A stretch of 64,000 nt of DNA from Paramacrobiotus metropolitanus (Eukaryota; Tardigrada; Eutardigrada; Parachela; Macrobiotidae), in NCBI RefSeq assembly GCF_019649055.1, contig NW_026570350.1:186001-250000 (forward strand), given 5' to 3'. Shown here piece by piece: positions 50,731 to 62,328 of the stretch. Below the pieces are notes generated by a model. The model searched no databases, was not told the origin of the DNA, and saw only the letters and a list, made by a program, of their open reading frames with translations. Both the position numbers and the translations under genes were made by a program. Each line of letters opens with the position of its first letter. Within the stretch, counting starts at the first letter, position 1.

Positions 50731-53700
50731 TCAGTGCGCCACGGAGGCACTGCGCCAGCCACGTCGGAGGGCCGTGGACGCCGCCGGCCAGGACGGGCGC
50801 ATCTCCCGGTGCTCGGCGGCCGGTTGGCAGGGTCCCCTGAGCTCCAGCGAGTAGACCTCCACCATCTCCTGGAAGCGCACCCGCGTCGGCTGGTGCGGGG
50901 CCGGCGGGGGCTCCCGGCTGGGCGGCGGCGGCGGTCGGCGTACCCCGCTACGCCACGGCATGGGGACGACCTCCTCCTCGTCGCTGTCCGCGGCGTGGGG
51001 GCGTTTGGGGGCGCGCCCCGTGGTGGGGGCTGCCGGGGAGCGCTGGCGTTGACCCGCCCGCGCCGCGCTGGTCGGCATCGAGTTGCAGCGCTGCAGACGG
51101 GCTGGAAACTGGAAGACAGCCGGTACCGGCGTCGGTGCGCGGCTGGACGGTCCGACTACAATTAGAAATTAAAATTTTATTTGTTTCGTAATTTTTAATA
51201 GCATTCTTTTATTTTGTAAATTTTCGTAAGTGTTTCATCCGTCTAACGGCATTGTTATTTTTATGTAATCTAGAATTTATATTGGTACGTTTACTGCATT
51301 TTTTAAAAATTTTATTCGGTCTAATGGCCTGAATATTTTTATTTAGGAAACCGTTATAGGCACCCCCTAAAACCCCCGTTTATTAAAGGCACCCCTTTTC
51401 ACACCCTGTTTATTACAGACACCCATTTTGAATTAATATGGTATATAAAATAAAAAAAACGAAAGTGCTATGCGCCCCAAAATTTTAGGGCGCATAGTCA
51501 ATTATATCCGTAAATATCAGTCTTTACCGTTATACGAATCCAATTTTTATCCAATTTATTCCGTTAAATAATTTTTAAATAAGTACGTAAATGCTCGGTT
51601 TTGGTTACATTAAATAGTTCTTTTTTACGCATTTTTAATAATTTTTCTGTTGCTGGATAGAATTGTTTAGATTTCATACTTTGCACTGACTTGTGAATCC
51701 CTAAATTTATTAGTAAAATAATGCGACTGTAATGGATGTCATCAAAAATACGAAATCCCGGAAAATACGACCGGTACTATACAATGTGAACATTATCACG
51801 GAAATTACCGTTTTCATTGGATACACTGCTGGTTGCCGCGGCAAATGGTGGTGGTGACCTTTTGCCACCCCGCCCGGCTTTAAAGGTCCCGGGTGATTCT
51901 TTCCACCGCTTTCCGGTGCCGGTGCATTCAATGCCACTGCAAATGACAACACACATAAACACCCATTTTTATCGATTTGTTTTTGTGTCCAACGTACTTA
52001 ATTTTTAGTAGATTTGCACTTCTTAATCAACTTTACGCTCCGCTTTTCGTACACAATAATTAAAAAAATTCTGTTATAAAAAATTATTAAAAATAAATTG
52101 TATAAAAAGTAAGTAAAAATAGACTGTAAAAAAATAGTATAAAAATAAACAGCATAAAAATACATAGTATAAAGAATCAATAAAGATAAATATAATGAAA
52201 AAATTAAATAAAAATTACCGTTATAAAAATTACCGTTATAAAAATTACCGTTATAAAAAATTAAATAAAAATTACCGTTATAAAAATTACCGTTATAAAA
52301 AATTAAATAAAAATTACCGTTATAAAAATTACCGTTATAAAAAATTAAATAAAAATTACCGTTATAAAAATTACCGTTATAAAAAATTAAATAAAAATTA
52401 CCGTTATAAAAATTACCGTCATTACCGTTATAATAACCGTTATAAATTACCGTTACCGTAATAAAAATTACCGTTATAAAAATTACCGTTATAAAAATAC
52501 TGTAACAAATAAGAAATATGATACACATTGCTTATTAAAAAATCATCAGAATACAGAAGCATATAAACGAACAGAATACCATTCGAATCGGATACGCCGG
52601 TGATCGTCGCGGCCACGTGTGATCCTTCATCAGTGCGCAGGCTGTTTCCACGTGGGAGCGGTTGGATCCCGTCACGGAAATCCAGTCGTCCTACATCCAG
52701 GGACACTGGAATGTTAACGCACACATGCAATTTTTCTTCCTCAAAAATTTATCAGCGTAAAATTACGAGGATAAATAAAAAAATTTTATGCAAACATAAT
52801 TTGACACTCTGATGTCCACCGAGAATTTTTATACGATTTTTTTCCAGTTTTTACACAATATTCTTGCCGCAGCTATTTGTTAATTTAATAAATACTTAAA
52901 TTAGTTTACTATATCCTGAATATACACATTAAATCGCTTCCTTAAAATTTCACAAAAAATTTGTATAATTTAACTACTTAGCTGGTGACTGTATCAAAGT
53001 GAACTTACGCTAGACGGTTAGTCTACATGAAATTCGGTAAACAGAATGTTCATTAACTGCACAATATTTTCGCCATGGCTTTTAGGTTGAAATTACATAT
53101 TATTACATAAAAACGTTACAAAATTTGGAAACACGCATAATTATAAATGATTAATCGTGCTTCCGCAAAGCTTAAAAGTAATATATTTTACCAATGTATC
53201 AAAAATATAAAAACGTAAAAAATAAAAAGCTAATAAAATAAATTCAAAAATCGTAAAAATTTTGAAACTGTTCAAAGAACGTACCAAAATGGGAATTTCG
53301 CAAAGGTAAAAAGATGCAAATTAAAATTTACAGAAATTAAATGCAAAATAAGATTACTGAGAATGGACGATGAATTACGCGATGCGCTGGTCAAACCGCA
53401 GGCCAGTCGGCAGTAAAATGTCGATCCCTGTCTCGCATTATAAGAGCATGCACGATGCTAATTTTGACTGTCTAAATTTACACCAGAATTTTATATGTAA
53501 ATTTTAATTTGCATTTCTTTGAATTTTATTTTGCAAATTTTAATTGTTATTCCGCCAACTTTATACCGTATGCTTCTACATATTCCATTTTTATATTTTT
53601 TTTACCGGTTGTACAGGTAAATAAAGATCTATTAAGCAATTAACAATCAAAAATTAGTACGGAATTAAAATCTTCTTTTAAGGAATTGGGTTTTATTCTG

Positions 53701-56700
53701 ATTATTAACGATTTATTATTATTTCTGCGAAATTATAAAACAAAATCCGGAACGCTAAATTTTCACGTACGATTCTCACGGGACACGTCGGGAGCTGCCG
53801 CGGTCGGCTGTGACCCGGCAACGGCCAAGTCTGCCCGACTCAGACTGTCATGCAACGGGACCGAATGGATCATTCCCCTGTGCGAACCCGCACCATTCGC
53901 TGATGCAATCGGCGAAACTGCAAATCCGTGCGGAAACATATGTTATAAGTAATACACAGTATTGTTATCGAGCTGCAACAGCCACACCGTATAAAGATAA
54001 ACATGACGTATTATTGTTTGCTTAATTATTGTTCTGATTATTCATTTAATTACTTATGTACTGAATATAAACTTACTATTTTTTTTATTATTATTTATTT
54101 ATAATCTTGGATTATTAAATACCAACGCGTGCTGCAGTTCTTATTCTAAATTTTATTCTGCATTATCTCTTAATGTTATATTATTATTTTTCCAGCTATT
54201 ATAATGTTTTTAATTGTTCATAATTTTCTATAATTTATTATGAATTTTTATGTTCATTTTGTAGAATATTACAGCAGAGGTTTAAGATATCACCAGAATT
54301 ATCCAGCGGAAACGAACCACATATTTCGGAATCGGTTTCCGATGCCGTAAAGCTACTGTTCAGGCTGGTGTCACTGGAGTCGCTGCTGCTGATGGAGAGC
54401 GACAACGACACATCCGCCAACTGATCCACACTGCTGGCCGACGGCAGGACTTCCATTTCTGTCAATAAAACCACCAAAAAATGGGAGTTAAAGAGTAAGG
54501 TGAAAATTAAGGGAAAAAATTAAACGCACCGTGTTGATCCGTCGCCAGTGCAACCGCCCCACGGGATCCATCCGCACCAGCACCACCGACAGCAGCCACT
54601 TCCGGCACCGTTTCCTCCGCACTCTCCACGCTGGACACTGCAGTCGACGCGTCACCGTTTACCACAACAAATTTCCACAATTTTGCGAAAATAAATTATG
54701 AAAAAAATAAATTTAACAAATAAATAAATAATTCTATTTTACCGATGTTAATATCAACCCAGAGTTAAGCAAATGGACAGATAAACGCCCGAAGTGATAT
54801 TTTTGGTAAACGAACCAATCAGAGATAAATACCAAATTCCGCCAATAAATCGGTAAATTATTCTTGATTTATTGTATCGAGCTTATGCATCCAGCAGCTA
54901 ATTCAAAACGAACCAAGCGCGTCGGGAATATTGGAAGAAACCCCATTGGCGTCTTCCCGCGCGGTTTCCGGGATCGTCACGTCCCCGGCATCCGGCGCAG
55001 CCGCACGATGCGGACTAGCCCCGTCCGACACCGCCTAAACCAGAAATTTTTTGTCGAAATTCACGACGAACGCGGCGGAGATGGATGCACGGATACGCAC
55101 CGCGATGATGGAAACACCGGCTGCCACACCCGCGCCCGGTGTGGTCCGGCGACGACGGCTGGACGGCGGGCCCCGCAGGGTGTCGACGGGGGCGGCGGGC
55201 AGCACGGCAGCCGGGTCATTGGCCCATATGTTGCTCACCACGCACAACCTACACCATCCAACCCAAACAGACGGTGAAGGTCGTTGTACACCGCATCAGC
55301 TTTCTAAAATTCTTCTCCAAGTTCCAAATGACTCCACAATTTTTTTTTTGGAAATTTGTGAAACATGTAATGGCACACTTCCACACATACGCGGCAAACA
55401 AGTATTTTTCTGTTCGAACGCAGTGCCGGCGATTTATTCACACGCATGATCCCGTTGTACATTTAACAAGGGCCGACAAAATTTACTTAACGGGGATCGT
55501 TAGATGCTGTCGGCTTACAGCGCATACGATGAATGAGCGTCGCATATTCATCGCTATATCCGCTTACTGAGCAGTTACGTAAGCGCGGCAACCGTGTTCT
55601 CTCTGCTTCTCTGTCATTCAGTTGCGCATAAGGCTAAAGCCGCAAAACCGGTTCCGACGTTAAGTAAATTTTGTCGTCCACTGTACTTACTGATTTCATT
55701 GTTAAACTGTCTTACAGCGGACCAACTTTTTTTCGTCTACATGGAACCACGGTGGGTTCCACGCACTTACGGGGAATCGACATCCAGGGGAGGTTCCGCT
55801 TCGTACACCACCGCGCTGCTGGTCTCCACGGGCGGACTCGGCGACGGTGAGGGTGGCACCGCGGAAACCATCTTTTTCCGGTGCTTCACTGCAGGTCGCG
55901 GCTTCTTCGTCACTCGCACGGTATGAGTGATGGGCAGCTGGGGCTGGTGGCTGCGTCGGGCGGTGATGGAGTTCTTACTCTGAACGACTGGATAAGGAAA
56001 TGCCACCGCGATGGCACTCGCCGTACCCATCATGCCTGCAACCATACGGATACCCGTTCACTCGCATAGTCACACCGGAAAAACGTGCTCAATTTGACAA
56101 GGAAAATGCCAAGTCACAAGCGCATACGATCACACTGCGGCACAAAAATAGAACCAATGGCTGGGCTGTCGTTTTGAAGCTAGGTAGCTAGGTAGCAGTT
56201 CTAAAATCTCTTCTCTAAAAATTCTAAAATGGATGGAAGTTCAGATACGGGAGATCTGGGAACTCCCAAGGGTAGTTCTTGTAGCGCTCCACATGGGGCT
56301 GGTGTAAGACTGTAAGTGACCGGCGACCAGAATATGAAACCGTTTAAAAGTTAAACTCTACTTACTTTACGGGGTTATTCAAATTAACAGTTGTCAAAAA
56401 CAAAAAATCACGCGTTACATCAGCACATAATACTGTACACTTCGTCTAGTCTCTTACCGATACAAAACCTTCCTGAACACAAGCAGCATAACCCCGCATT
56501 AAAGCGACACTGATTCTCTGCTTCAGAAACGGAATAGACCGCTTCTCTTGTACCCTCTCAAAGAGCATCTTACCGAGTCTATTGATCTGAAACTCAGCTT
56601 TTTTTACTCCAGACACCCGGTGTTTCAAAAACCACAGCGAAAGAAAAATAAATTGACAAGTAAACGCGCTTTTGATTTTTCTTGGCCTTAAAAGTGACCG

Positions 56701-57477
56701 AAATCATCGTTGTGTCTGTCAGATAAGCCTCTCCATGACATTGTGAGCTTAGTGCTGTAAGCGTAGTACACAGTTAAAAACTACCGGAGTTTGGGGTTTA
56801 CCTGAGAATACCGGAGCCGTTGATGAAACAACGGGAGGCAGACGGCTGGGAGACGGAGTCGCGCTGGACGGTGCGGATGACGCCAAGTGGCGGACCCACA
56901 GCGTCAGCAGGCCGTCGGCGGGACGGGACACCACGGCCATCTCCAGTTCATCGTCACAGCCGCACACGGGCTCTTCACCATTGCTATCTAAAACAGCCAT
57001 ACCGATAATCCATTGAAGTGCATGTGCAGGACGTAGCTTTTTCACCGCCTATGTGCCAGTATTATGATTAGCCTATAGCAACATCGTGACGTGTTGCTTC
57101 TCTAGCGTCCCCATAAGTGGTGTTTAACGAGTTGGTGATTTGACTAGCCTAGCATATCTGATGTTCTTCTACGGATAAGGATCTGTTAGAGTGGCTTGGC
57201 TCCTCGAAAATAAAACAAATCAGGTAGTACCATCTCCGACAGATAAACGTTATCGTGACATAGTTTGAAGAAGGTAGGTATAGTTTACAGGTTGCTGTGC
57301 TTTGTGCCGTTTACCTTTCCAGAACATTCGGAACTGGTCGTGTCCCACCAAATCCCGGACACGCTGCTGGAGCACAGCGTAGTTAGCGCTGGCATCCAGT
57401 TTCATGTAGCGGATGTTGGGGGCCTGCATGGTGCTGCTGCTGGTGACGGAATCGCACAGCTTGACGCGTACAGACAT
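50731..57477 (-). CDS. PB1-domain protein, p62-like N-terminus, with possible PP1-docking C-terminus (up to 10 exons, 595 aa)
   Basis: Exons: 57477-57315, 56987-56802, 56035-55771, 55248-55101, 55034-54914, 54637-54530, 54458-54294, 52705-52580, 51936-51809, 51108-50731. Phases agree throughout. Residues about 1-100 form a PB1 domain: MSVRVKLCDS, then LQQRVRDLVG, and the acidic OPCA stretch FWKDSNGEEPVCGCDDELEM, similar to p62/SQSTM1. The rest is Pro/Ser/Ala-rich and unknown. I see no ZZ finger or UBA, so it is not a full p62. The last exon has DSDEEEVV and RVRFQEMVEVYSLE; RVRF fits the PP1-docking RVxF consensus. PB1 domains mediate head-to-tail dimers (family knowledge). Weak point: the donor at 54914 (gttcgt). 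If not used, the protein ends at 54903 (297 aa), 30 nt before AATAAA at 54873..54868, and exons from 54637 on need another start (candidate ATG 54456). Confidence 0.6.
51355..51497. repeat. CACCCC-rich repeats ending in a 30-bp palindrome
   Basis: About 2.5 units of ggcacccc...gtttatta (51357-51430). They are followed at 51468-51497 by ctatgcgcccc-aaaatttt-agggcgcatag, palindromic with one mismatched pair. Lies in the last intron of the PB1 gene model. C-rich motifs and palindromic ends suggest a transposon remnant, in style like the 16568-17034 element. Confidence 0.55.
52195..52505. repeat. ttaccgttataaaaa tandem array with 52-bp higher-order unit
   Basis: Short units attaccgttataaaa of 15 bp occur in pairs, separated by aaattaaataaaa to give a repeat of about 52 bp, about five times. 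Both strands are open across it, giving spurious proteins. In an intron of the PB1 gene model. Confidence 0.9.
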
Positions 57478-57999
57478 CGCTGCCTGGATTTTGGCTGCAG
57501 CTGCGTCACGCGTGGAAACCTACGAAACCACGTTTAGCTGATCGCTGGTTTCTACTAGAGTCTAGAGAGAGGAGGTTGTTTACCAAGGACAGGAAAAGTC
57601 ACAAGTAAAATTTGGAAACTGAAAAAGTAAAAACAACAAACAGAATATCAGTAAAGCGAATGGATCGATTATCGAATGGTGCACGGCAAGAACTGTCAGG
57701 ATAAAAAGAGAAGCACTGAAAATGCGATGCGTGGCTGTAGAATCGGGCTGGTACAGTACAGAGTACAGCCGATTGTGTAATCGGCTTGCCTGAATGGTCC
57801 ACTGCACAGGTGCACGGTTCAGCCAAACAAAATCGCTCTGCTATCAGCCTGCGCCTTCAGATCTGCGCTGTCTCTCAGGCCACTGCAAGTCGGTCCGTGG
57901 TCTGTGCCTCAGGCTCAGTGGTCATCCGTTGTGATAGATTGATCGGTCATCAGACAATTCAAAGACCTTACATATGTACTTACAATTCAAAGTAATTTA
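57478..57999. other. 5' flank of the PB1 gene
   Basis: Upstream region expected to hold the promoter. No recognisable gene; short open frames on both strands lack features. Confidence 0.45.
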
Positions 58000-58409
58000 T
58001 TAATTTTGCCGTCAAATTGCCGGAAATTTCTGTTCAGCTTATCCAGTCCTTCCATCGTGCCCAGCACTGACGCCGCATTTCCCGTTGAATTTATGGACAA
58101 TCGCTGTGCAGAAATTCGTGCGAGCGTGCTTCTCCGGTGTGCTGCAGGTCTTTTTCCCAGTTCTTGATGATGGCGATCGCCGACGGTCCCCACGGGCCCA
58201 GTGTTTCGAAGGCGATCGGACGAATAGGTAGCGGCCAACCAGATAGGAATATAGTCCTGATTTCCGTAACTCTGCTTGCATGGCGGCCGCTCCGGTTGTG
58301 GTGGAAGTGGCCTTTGACATGTGAAAGCGCAACAGTGTCTACAGGTCACGTCCCAAGCGAGTGATAATCCGCGTAATCTTGAATATTGTTCAAGATTATG
58401 CCGAGGCAT
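58000..58409 (-). pseudogene. frame-broken fragment of a non-LTR retrotransposon ORF2 (3' end of the reverse transcriptase protein)
   Basis: Pieces of the conserved end of LINE ORF2 proteins lie in order in three different minus frames: AAAMQAELRKSGLYSYLVG (about 58290-58232), FETLGPWGPSAIAIIKNWEK (about 58215-58155), and SAQRLSINSTGNAASVLGTM (about 58110-58050). The family pattern is ..AA..AE..K..KY..L......FVPVAVETLG.WG..A.......QRLS.AI.RGNA.S.LG (family knowledge). At least two frameshifts and the loss of everything upstream show a dead, 5'-truncated copy. Confidence 0.75.
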
Positions 58410-60491
58410 AATCTTGAATATTAAAAAAAATTAGAGTTCTAATTATTAATTAAATTTATGCTCAAAAGCAGCCATTAACTTAAATCTTTGCTGTCAGCTC
58501 GAATTCAAACACTGATTTGTTGTGGTTTTGGGGTGCCCCTGCAGAGTGAGGGTACGTTCAGCAATCAGCGTCAACATTCTACAGCTACAGAACAATTCGG
58601 AGTTCTCAGGATACAGAGCTTCTTTTCTAAGGTGAATTACAATTTTAAAGAAAATGTTTGATTCTGGACAGATTCAGAAGGAGAGTTCATCTTGAAGTCA
58701 AATCAAGCATTATTTCGTAGGCGTGCATTTTGCCCGGTTAGAGTGTGTATATTGGATGCACATTTTTCCCGTACACCAACTCTGTGGTACAAGATGTGCG
58801 AGCCACTACAGTACACATTTTTTTATTTGGTTTGTTTGCATGTTAGAAAGATACTAAAAGCCTTGTTGTTATAGCCTAAACACAAGACTTGACACTAAAT
58901 CGGCGTACCCCGTTACTGATCTCTAAAAGGGTCATTAAAAACAAAATTGCGGAGCTATTAAAGAGCTACATAGTACGCTTATTATGACATTATTGTAATA
59001 TGACAGTTTCTTTGGTTGTCCGCATGGGCGTTGCCCGCGTGGATAATACACAAAGCATGCATTACTTCAGTTACAGTACTGTATCTGCTGTTATGCCGCG
59101 TAAAGCCGCTGCCGGTCGTGGTGCTCAACAACCGTGTATGCGGTATGTAGCCAGCATTGTTATTCTCCTTTTAATATGTAAATTTTATATGTTAAAAGGA
59201 GAATAACAATGCTGGCTTGATTCGCTTGAAATGTTCGTCATGGAGAGAGATGGCAATACACTAATACCCGATCCAAAAGACCGAACGACAAGGTCGAACA
59301 TTTAAAATTAATTCCAGCAACCATTGTTTTTGATATTCTCCTTTAATACATAATGCAACGGTAACTCAGTATTAAGATTCAACTAGGGTTACACACCCGT
59401 ACCACGATAAAACGGAGTTGGATGGCTCGTCGCCTCTGACCTATCGTTCGGTACGAGTATATGTTTATTGGTGTTCAATAAAACAACAGAATTTACGAGA
59501 TTATTGGCCCTGTATGCCGGAATCCGAAAAAGAGCGCTGCACAAGTATTCTTATCCGTATTTATAATTTCTACCGTAAGGTACAGAGAAGAATTTAGCGC
59601 GAAGTTTGCGGTATGAGCGGCTGCCCTTACAATACGAAGTATAAATATATTGTACATGTTCCACGAATACGATGACAAATTCACTCCTCTCAAAATGTAA
59701 GATAATCAGTATACGGAAATCTACATTCTTATACAATTTATCGGCGAACATTGTTTTTTGGCATTTAATAGGAATTTTCGAAGACCCCAAAAATCTTAAG
59801 GGAAACCTAAGAAACCTAATTCCGCTGTTCGTACTTATGTTGCGTGAGTTTTACTGGTTTAATGCTTGTTTAACATTAATTTAATTTAGCATTCACGTTT
59901 GAGATGCAATTAGAGCTAGGCCGCACGTCTCGGCTTGGTTCGTATGCCTGTATACTCGCTCTTGTACGTAGTTATATGGAGGCGCTTTGGCGCGTCAAAA
60001 TCTGCCCATCCGTTCGCCCAAACATCGCGGTAGATAGCTTACCGGCATCACCCTGTCATAACTATTACGAATGTGCGAGTAAATAATGTGATAAAGAAGA
60101 CAAGGTAATAAATTTTTTTGTAATTTGTGTCGACCGTTTCTAATTTAGACGGATAGTTGGCAAGCAACCACCGTGTCGAAATGCATTTAAAGCAAAAGTA
60201 GTGTGGTGACGTGGCGCGCCCCTTATGGAGTGGTGTAACCCGTGAATTTGCATTTGCCGCTGTGTTGATGCGATAGGAATTACGGGACAGGCTTGTACAT
60301 GTACGAGTATCCGTAATTTCGTGTCTTAGTACGGCAGAAATGCATCATGCGATGCGCTTCTACACGTTTCTGTATATGACGTATCCCCTGGTTAGGATTA
60401 CAGAGGAGTTCTGCTCTTCGTTCCCTTCGGTGAACGTTTGATGCTTTAGCCTTTATGGACGATCTTACTTGCTTTAGGGATGGCTTAAGCT
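58410..60491. other. intergenic with a 26-bp inverted repeat
   Basis: No gene supported. Contains the perfect inverted repeat at 59149-59217 and a related single copy of gatattctcctttaatacat at about 59331, plus a short aaacctaagaaacc motif near 59800. Otherwise unique-looking DNA. Confidence 0.45.
59149..59217. repeat. perfect inverted repeat, 26-bp arms, 17-nt loop
   Basis: Arm agccagcattgttattctcc plus ttttaa (59149-59174) is repeated as its exact reverse complement at 59192-59217. The loop is AT-rich. Confidence 0.85.
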
Positions 60492-61205
60492 TTATGGACG
60501 CGAGTACCTACTTATAAATTTATAATAAAGTCTTTGGTGGCCGTTTTCCAGATAAATGATTTTTATTTGCAGCACATGCGCATTTTTCAGCCGTTCAATC
60601 TCCTCCGTGTGATTGTTACTTATATCCGTGATTTCTTTCAAATGGGAGATTTCCAGTTTTTTAACCACTTCAGCTTGATTATCAGTCGATTCCAGACGGG
60701 GATTGTCGATTTCACGTTCATGACCTTTTCTTAAATCTTCTATTCGTTTAATATATCGCTTTTCCAGTGCGATGTTCTCCTGGTTATTTTTTTGCTCCAA
60801 GCTGGACATTTTTTTTGGAAATTATCGTTCTGCTCTTTTTCTAACCGTTCTTTTAATTTCCCATGATTCTCCATCAAACGCTGTAGTCCTCTCTCCTGTT
60901 TGTTCAACAGCTCATCCAAAAGCTGGCGTATCTTGGAAATATTTTCCTCGTGTAAGCGTTGTATCTGCGCCTCTGTTTCATCTTGATACTTTTTCAGATC
61001 GGCGGTGTAAATGGCATCTGATTTCTTCCACTGACCTTTGTGACGTTCCTCTAGTTTCGGCCAACCGGGTTTGCAGTTCTTTATCAAAGCGGTTCTTAGC
61101 TTGGTTAATAGAATCATCGCGCTGGTGATATAATAATACTCTATTTACTAGTACTCTTACTTCTGCTCTACCTAACCGCATTGTCAGGTCTGCGGATTTC
61201 AACAT
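60492..61205 (-). pseudogene. broken coiled-coil protein gene (frame-shifted, intronless)
   Basis: Three overlapping minus frames each carry charged heptad-rich sequence that continues from one to the next: DDSINQAKNRFDKELQTRLA (about 61125-61060), then HKGQWKKSDAIYTADLKKYQ...AQIQRLHEENISKIRQLLDE (about 61065-60815), then MSSLEQKNNQENIALEKRYI...KKLEISHLKEI (about 60810-60540). Single-base shifts near 61060 and 60812 would reconnect them, so the locus is a decayed gene or contains assembly errors. No introns are visible, which hints at a retrocopy. The repeated L..xHxxEI pattern is typical of long cytoskeletal or centrosomal coiled coils; the family was not recognised. Confidence 0.55.
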
Positions 61206-62328
61206 TGGCCAACACCTGTAAACACCTCTTAGTCAGCTTCCGGCCAACATGGCAGCCGACATTACCGGCTGTAATTGTTGTTAGTCAAAAAATATATGAA
61301 ACTTGAAAGTTGAATAAATGTGTCCCAGTTCAGTATCTCTGTGTACTGTATACAGCGCTTATTGCTGGGCAACGAGTGCCGCTCTATAGAATACACCGGT
61401 AGTTTGTCTATTCGTTGCTTTATGAAGACTGATTGATTGTGGTGCAAATTATCACGATTGCTACGAAAGCTTGAACTTTTTGTCAGCATTCGCAGGTCGA
61501 AGCGCAGCTATTAAGCAATTTTTTTTCTTGTGCTTCCCAAAACTCCGCACGTTGTCATGTCCATACTAATTTATGTACGAGTAGCGGAGTAGGTAAGCAC
61601 TGTCATTCAACGTATTGTATGTATGATGATAATTATATGTTTAGTTTATCTCTTTTGTTAAATTTTATTAAAAAGTGCCGTATCCAGGTTACGGTTCTTC
61701 TGCTTCGTGATTTCCCACTTTCGTAACAAGGGCTTTCTGATTTTGTCTGAATTAGGAGATCCTGGCTGCGCTGCGGCGGATAAGGGTACCAAGCCTTACA
61801 ACTACGTAATGGGTAACTACGAGTACTGTAGTTTTCAACTTGTATGCTTTTAAAGCCTAATATGGCATCTGTAATTGTAAGTACCAATAAAAATAGGTAT
61901 TTACATACTCACTATTTTATTTTCCGTACAGTACCTACAAACTTACAGTACGTCCTCAAGTACTGTCAAAAACTACCGTACCCGGGCTTTGCTAATACTG
62001 TATTTACCGCTTTTATGTTAATAATTGTAAGATTGCTCACAGAGTCACATGTGCGTAATTACATTTAGTCGTGCACTACGATTTTATTTACAGATCTACC
62101 ACACCCATCATCCGCGCGTACCACCATGCTTCTGTACTGCTGTGTACCTCAGTCAGATGACTGCAACATGATCCCACCCTGCTCGCATAAACAATTTCCC
62201 CACAGTTTCTCCCATTTCTGCAATAGCGAGTATTATACTTCCAAATCCCCGGAACTCTTATTAAACCAGTTGATCTCTCGATCTGCACTATTCCCCACTG
62301 TTCTACGCCCTCCCAATGCAGCATCAGC
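61206..62328. other. intergenic, 5' flank of the receptor gene
   Basis: No gene supported. Expected to contain the promoter of the plus-strand receptor gene. Confidence 0.45.

Noticed and set aside
52195-52461. 88-aa and 176-aa repetitive frames on opposite strands
   Set aside because: Artefacts of a tandem repeat whose unit is a multiple of three.
55767-56045. stand-alone 92-aa gene starting MVAGMMGTASAIAV
   Set aside because: An acceptor (gttgcag) lies inside its start, and the phase fits as exon 3 of the PB1 gene.
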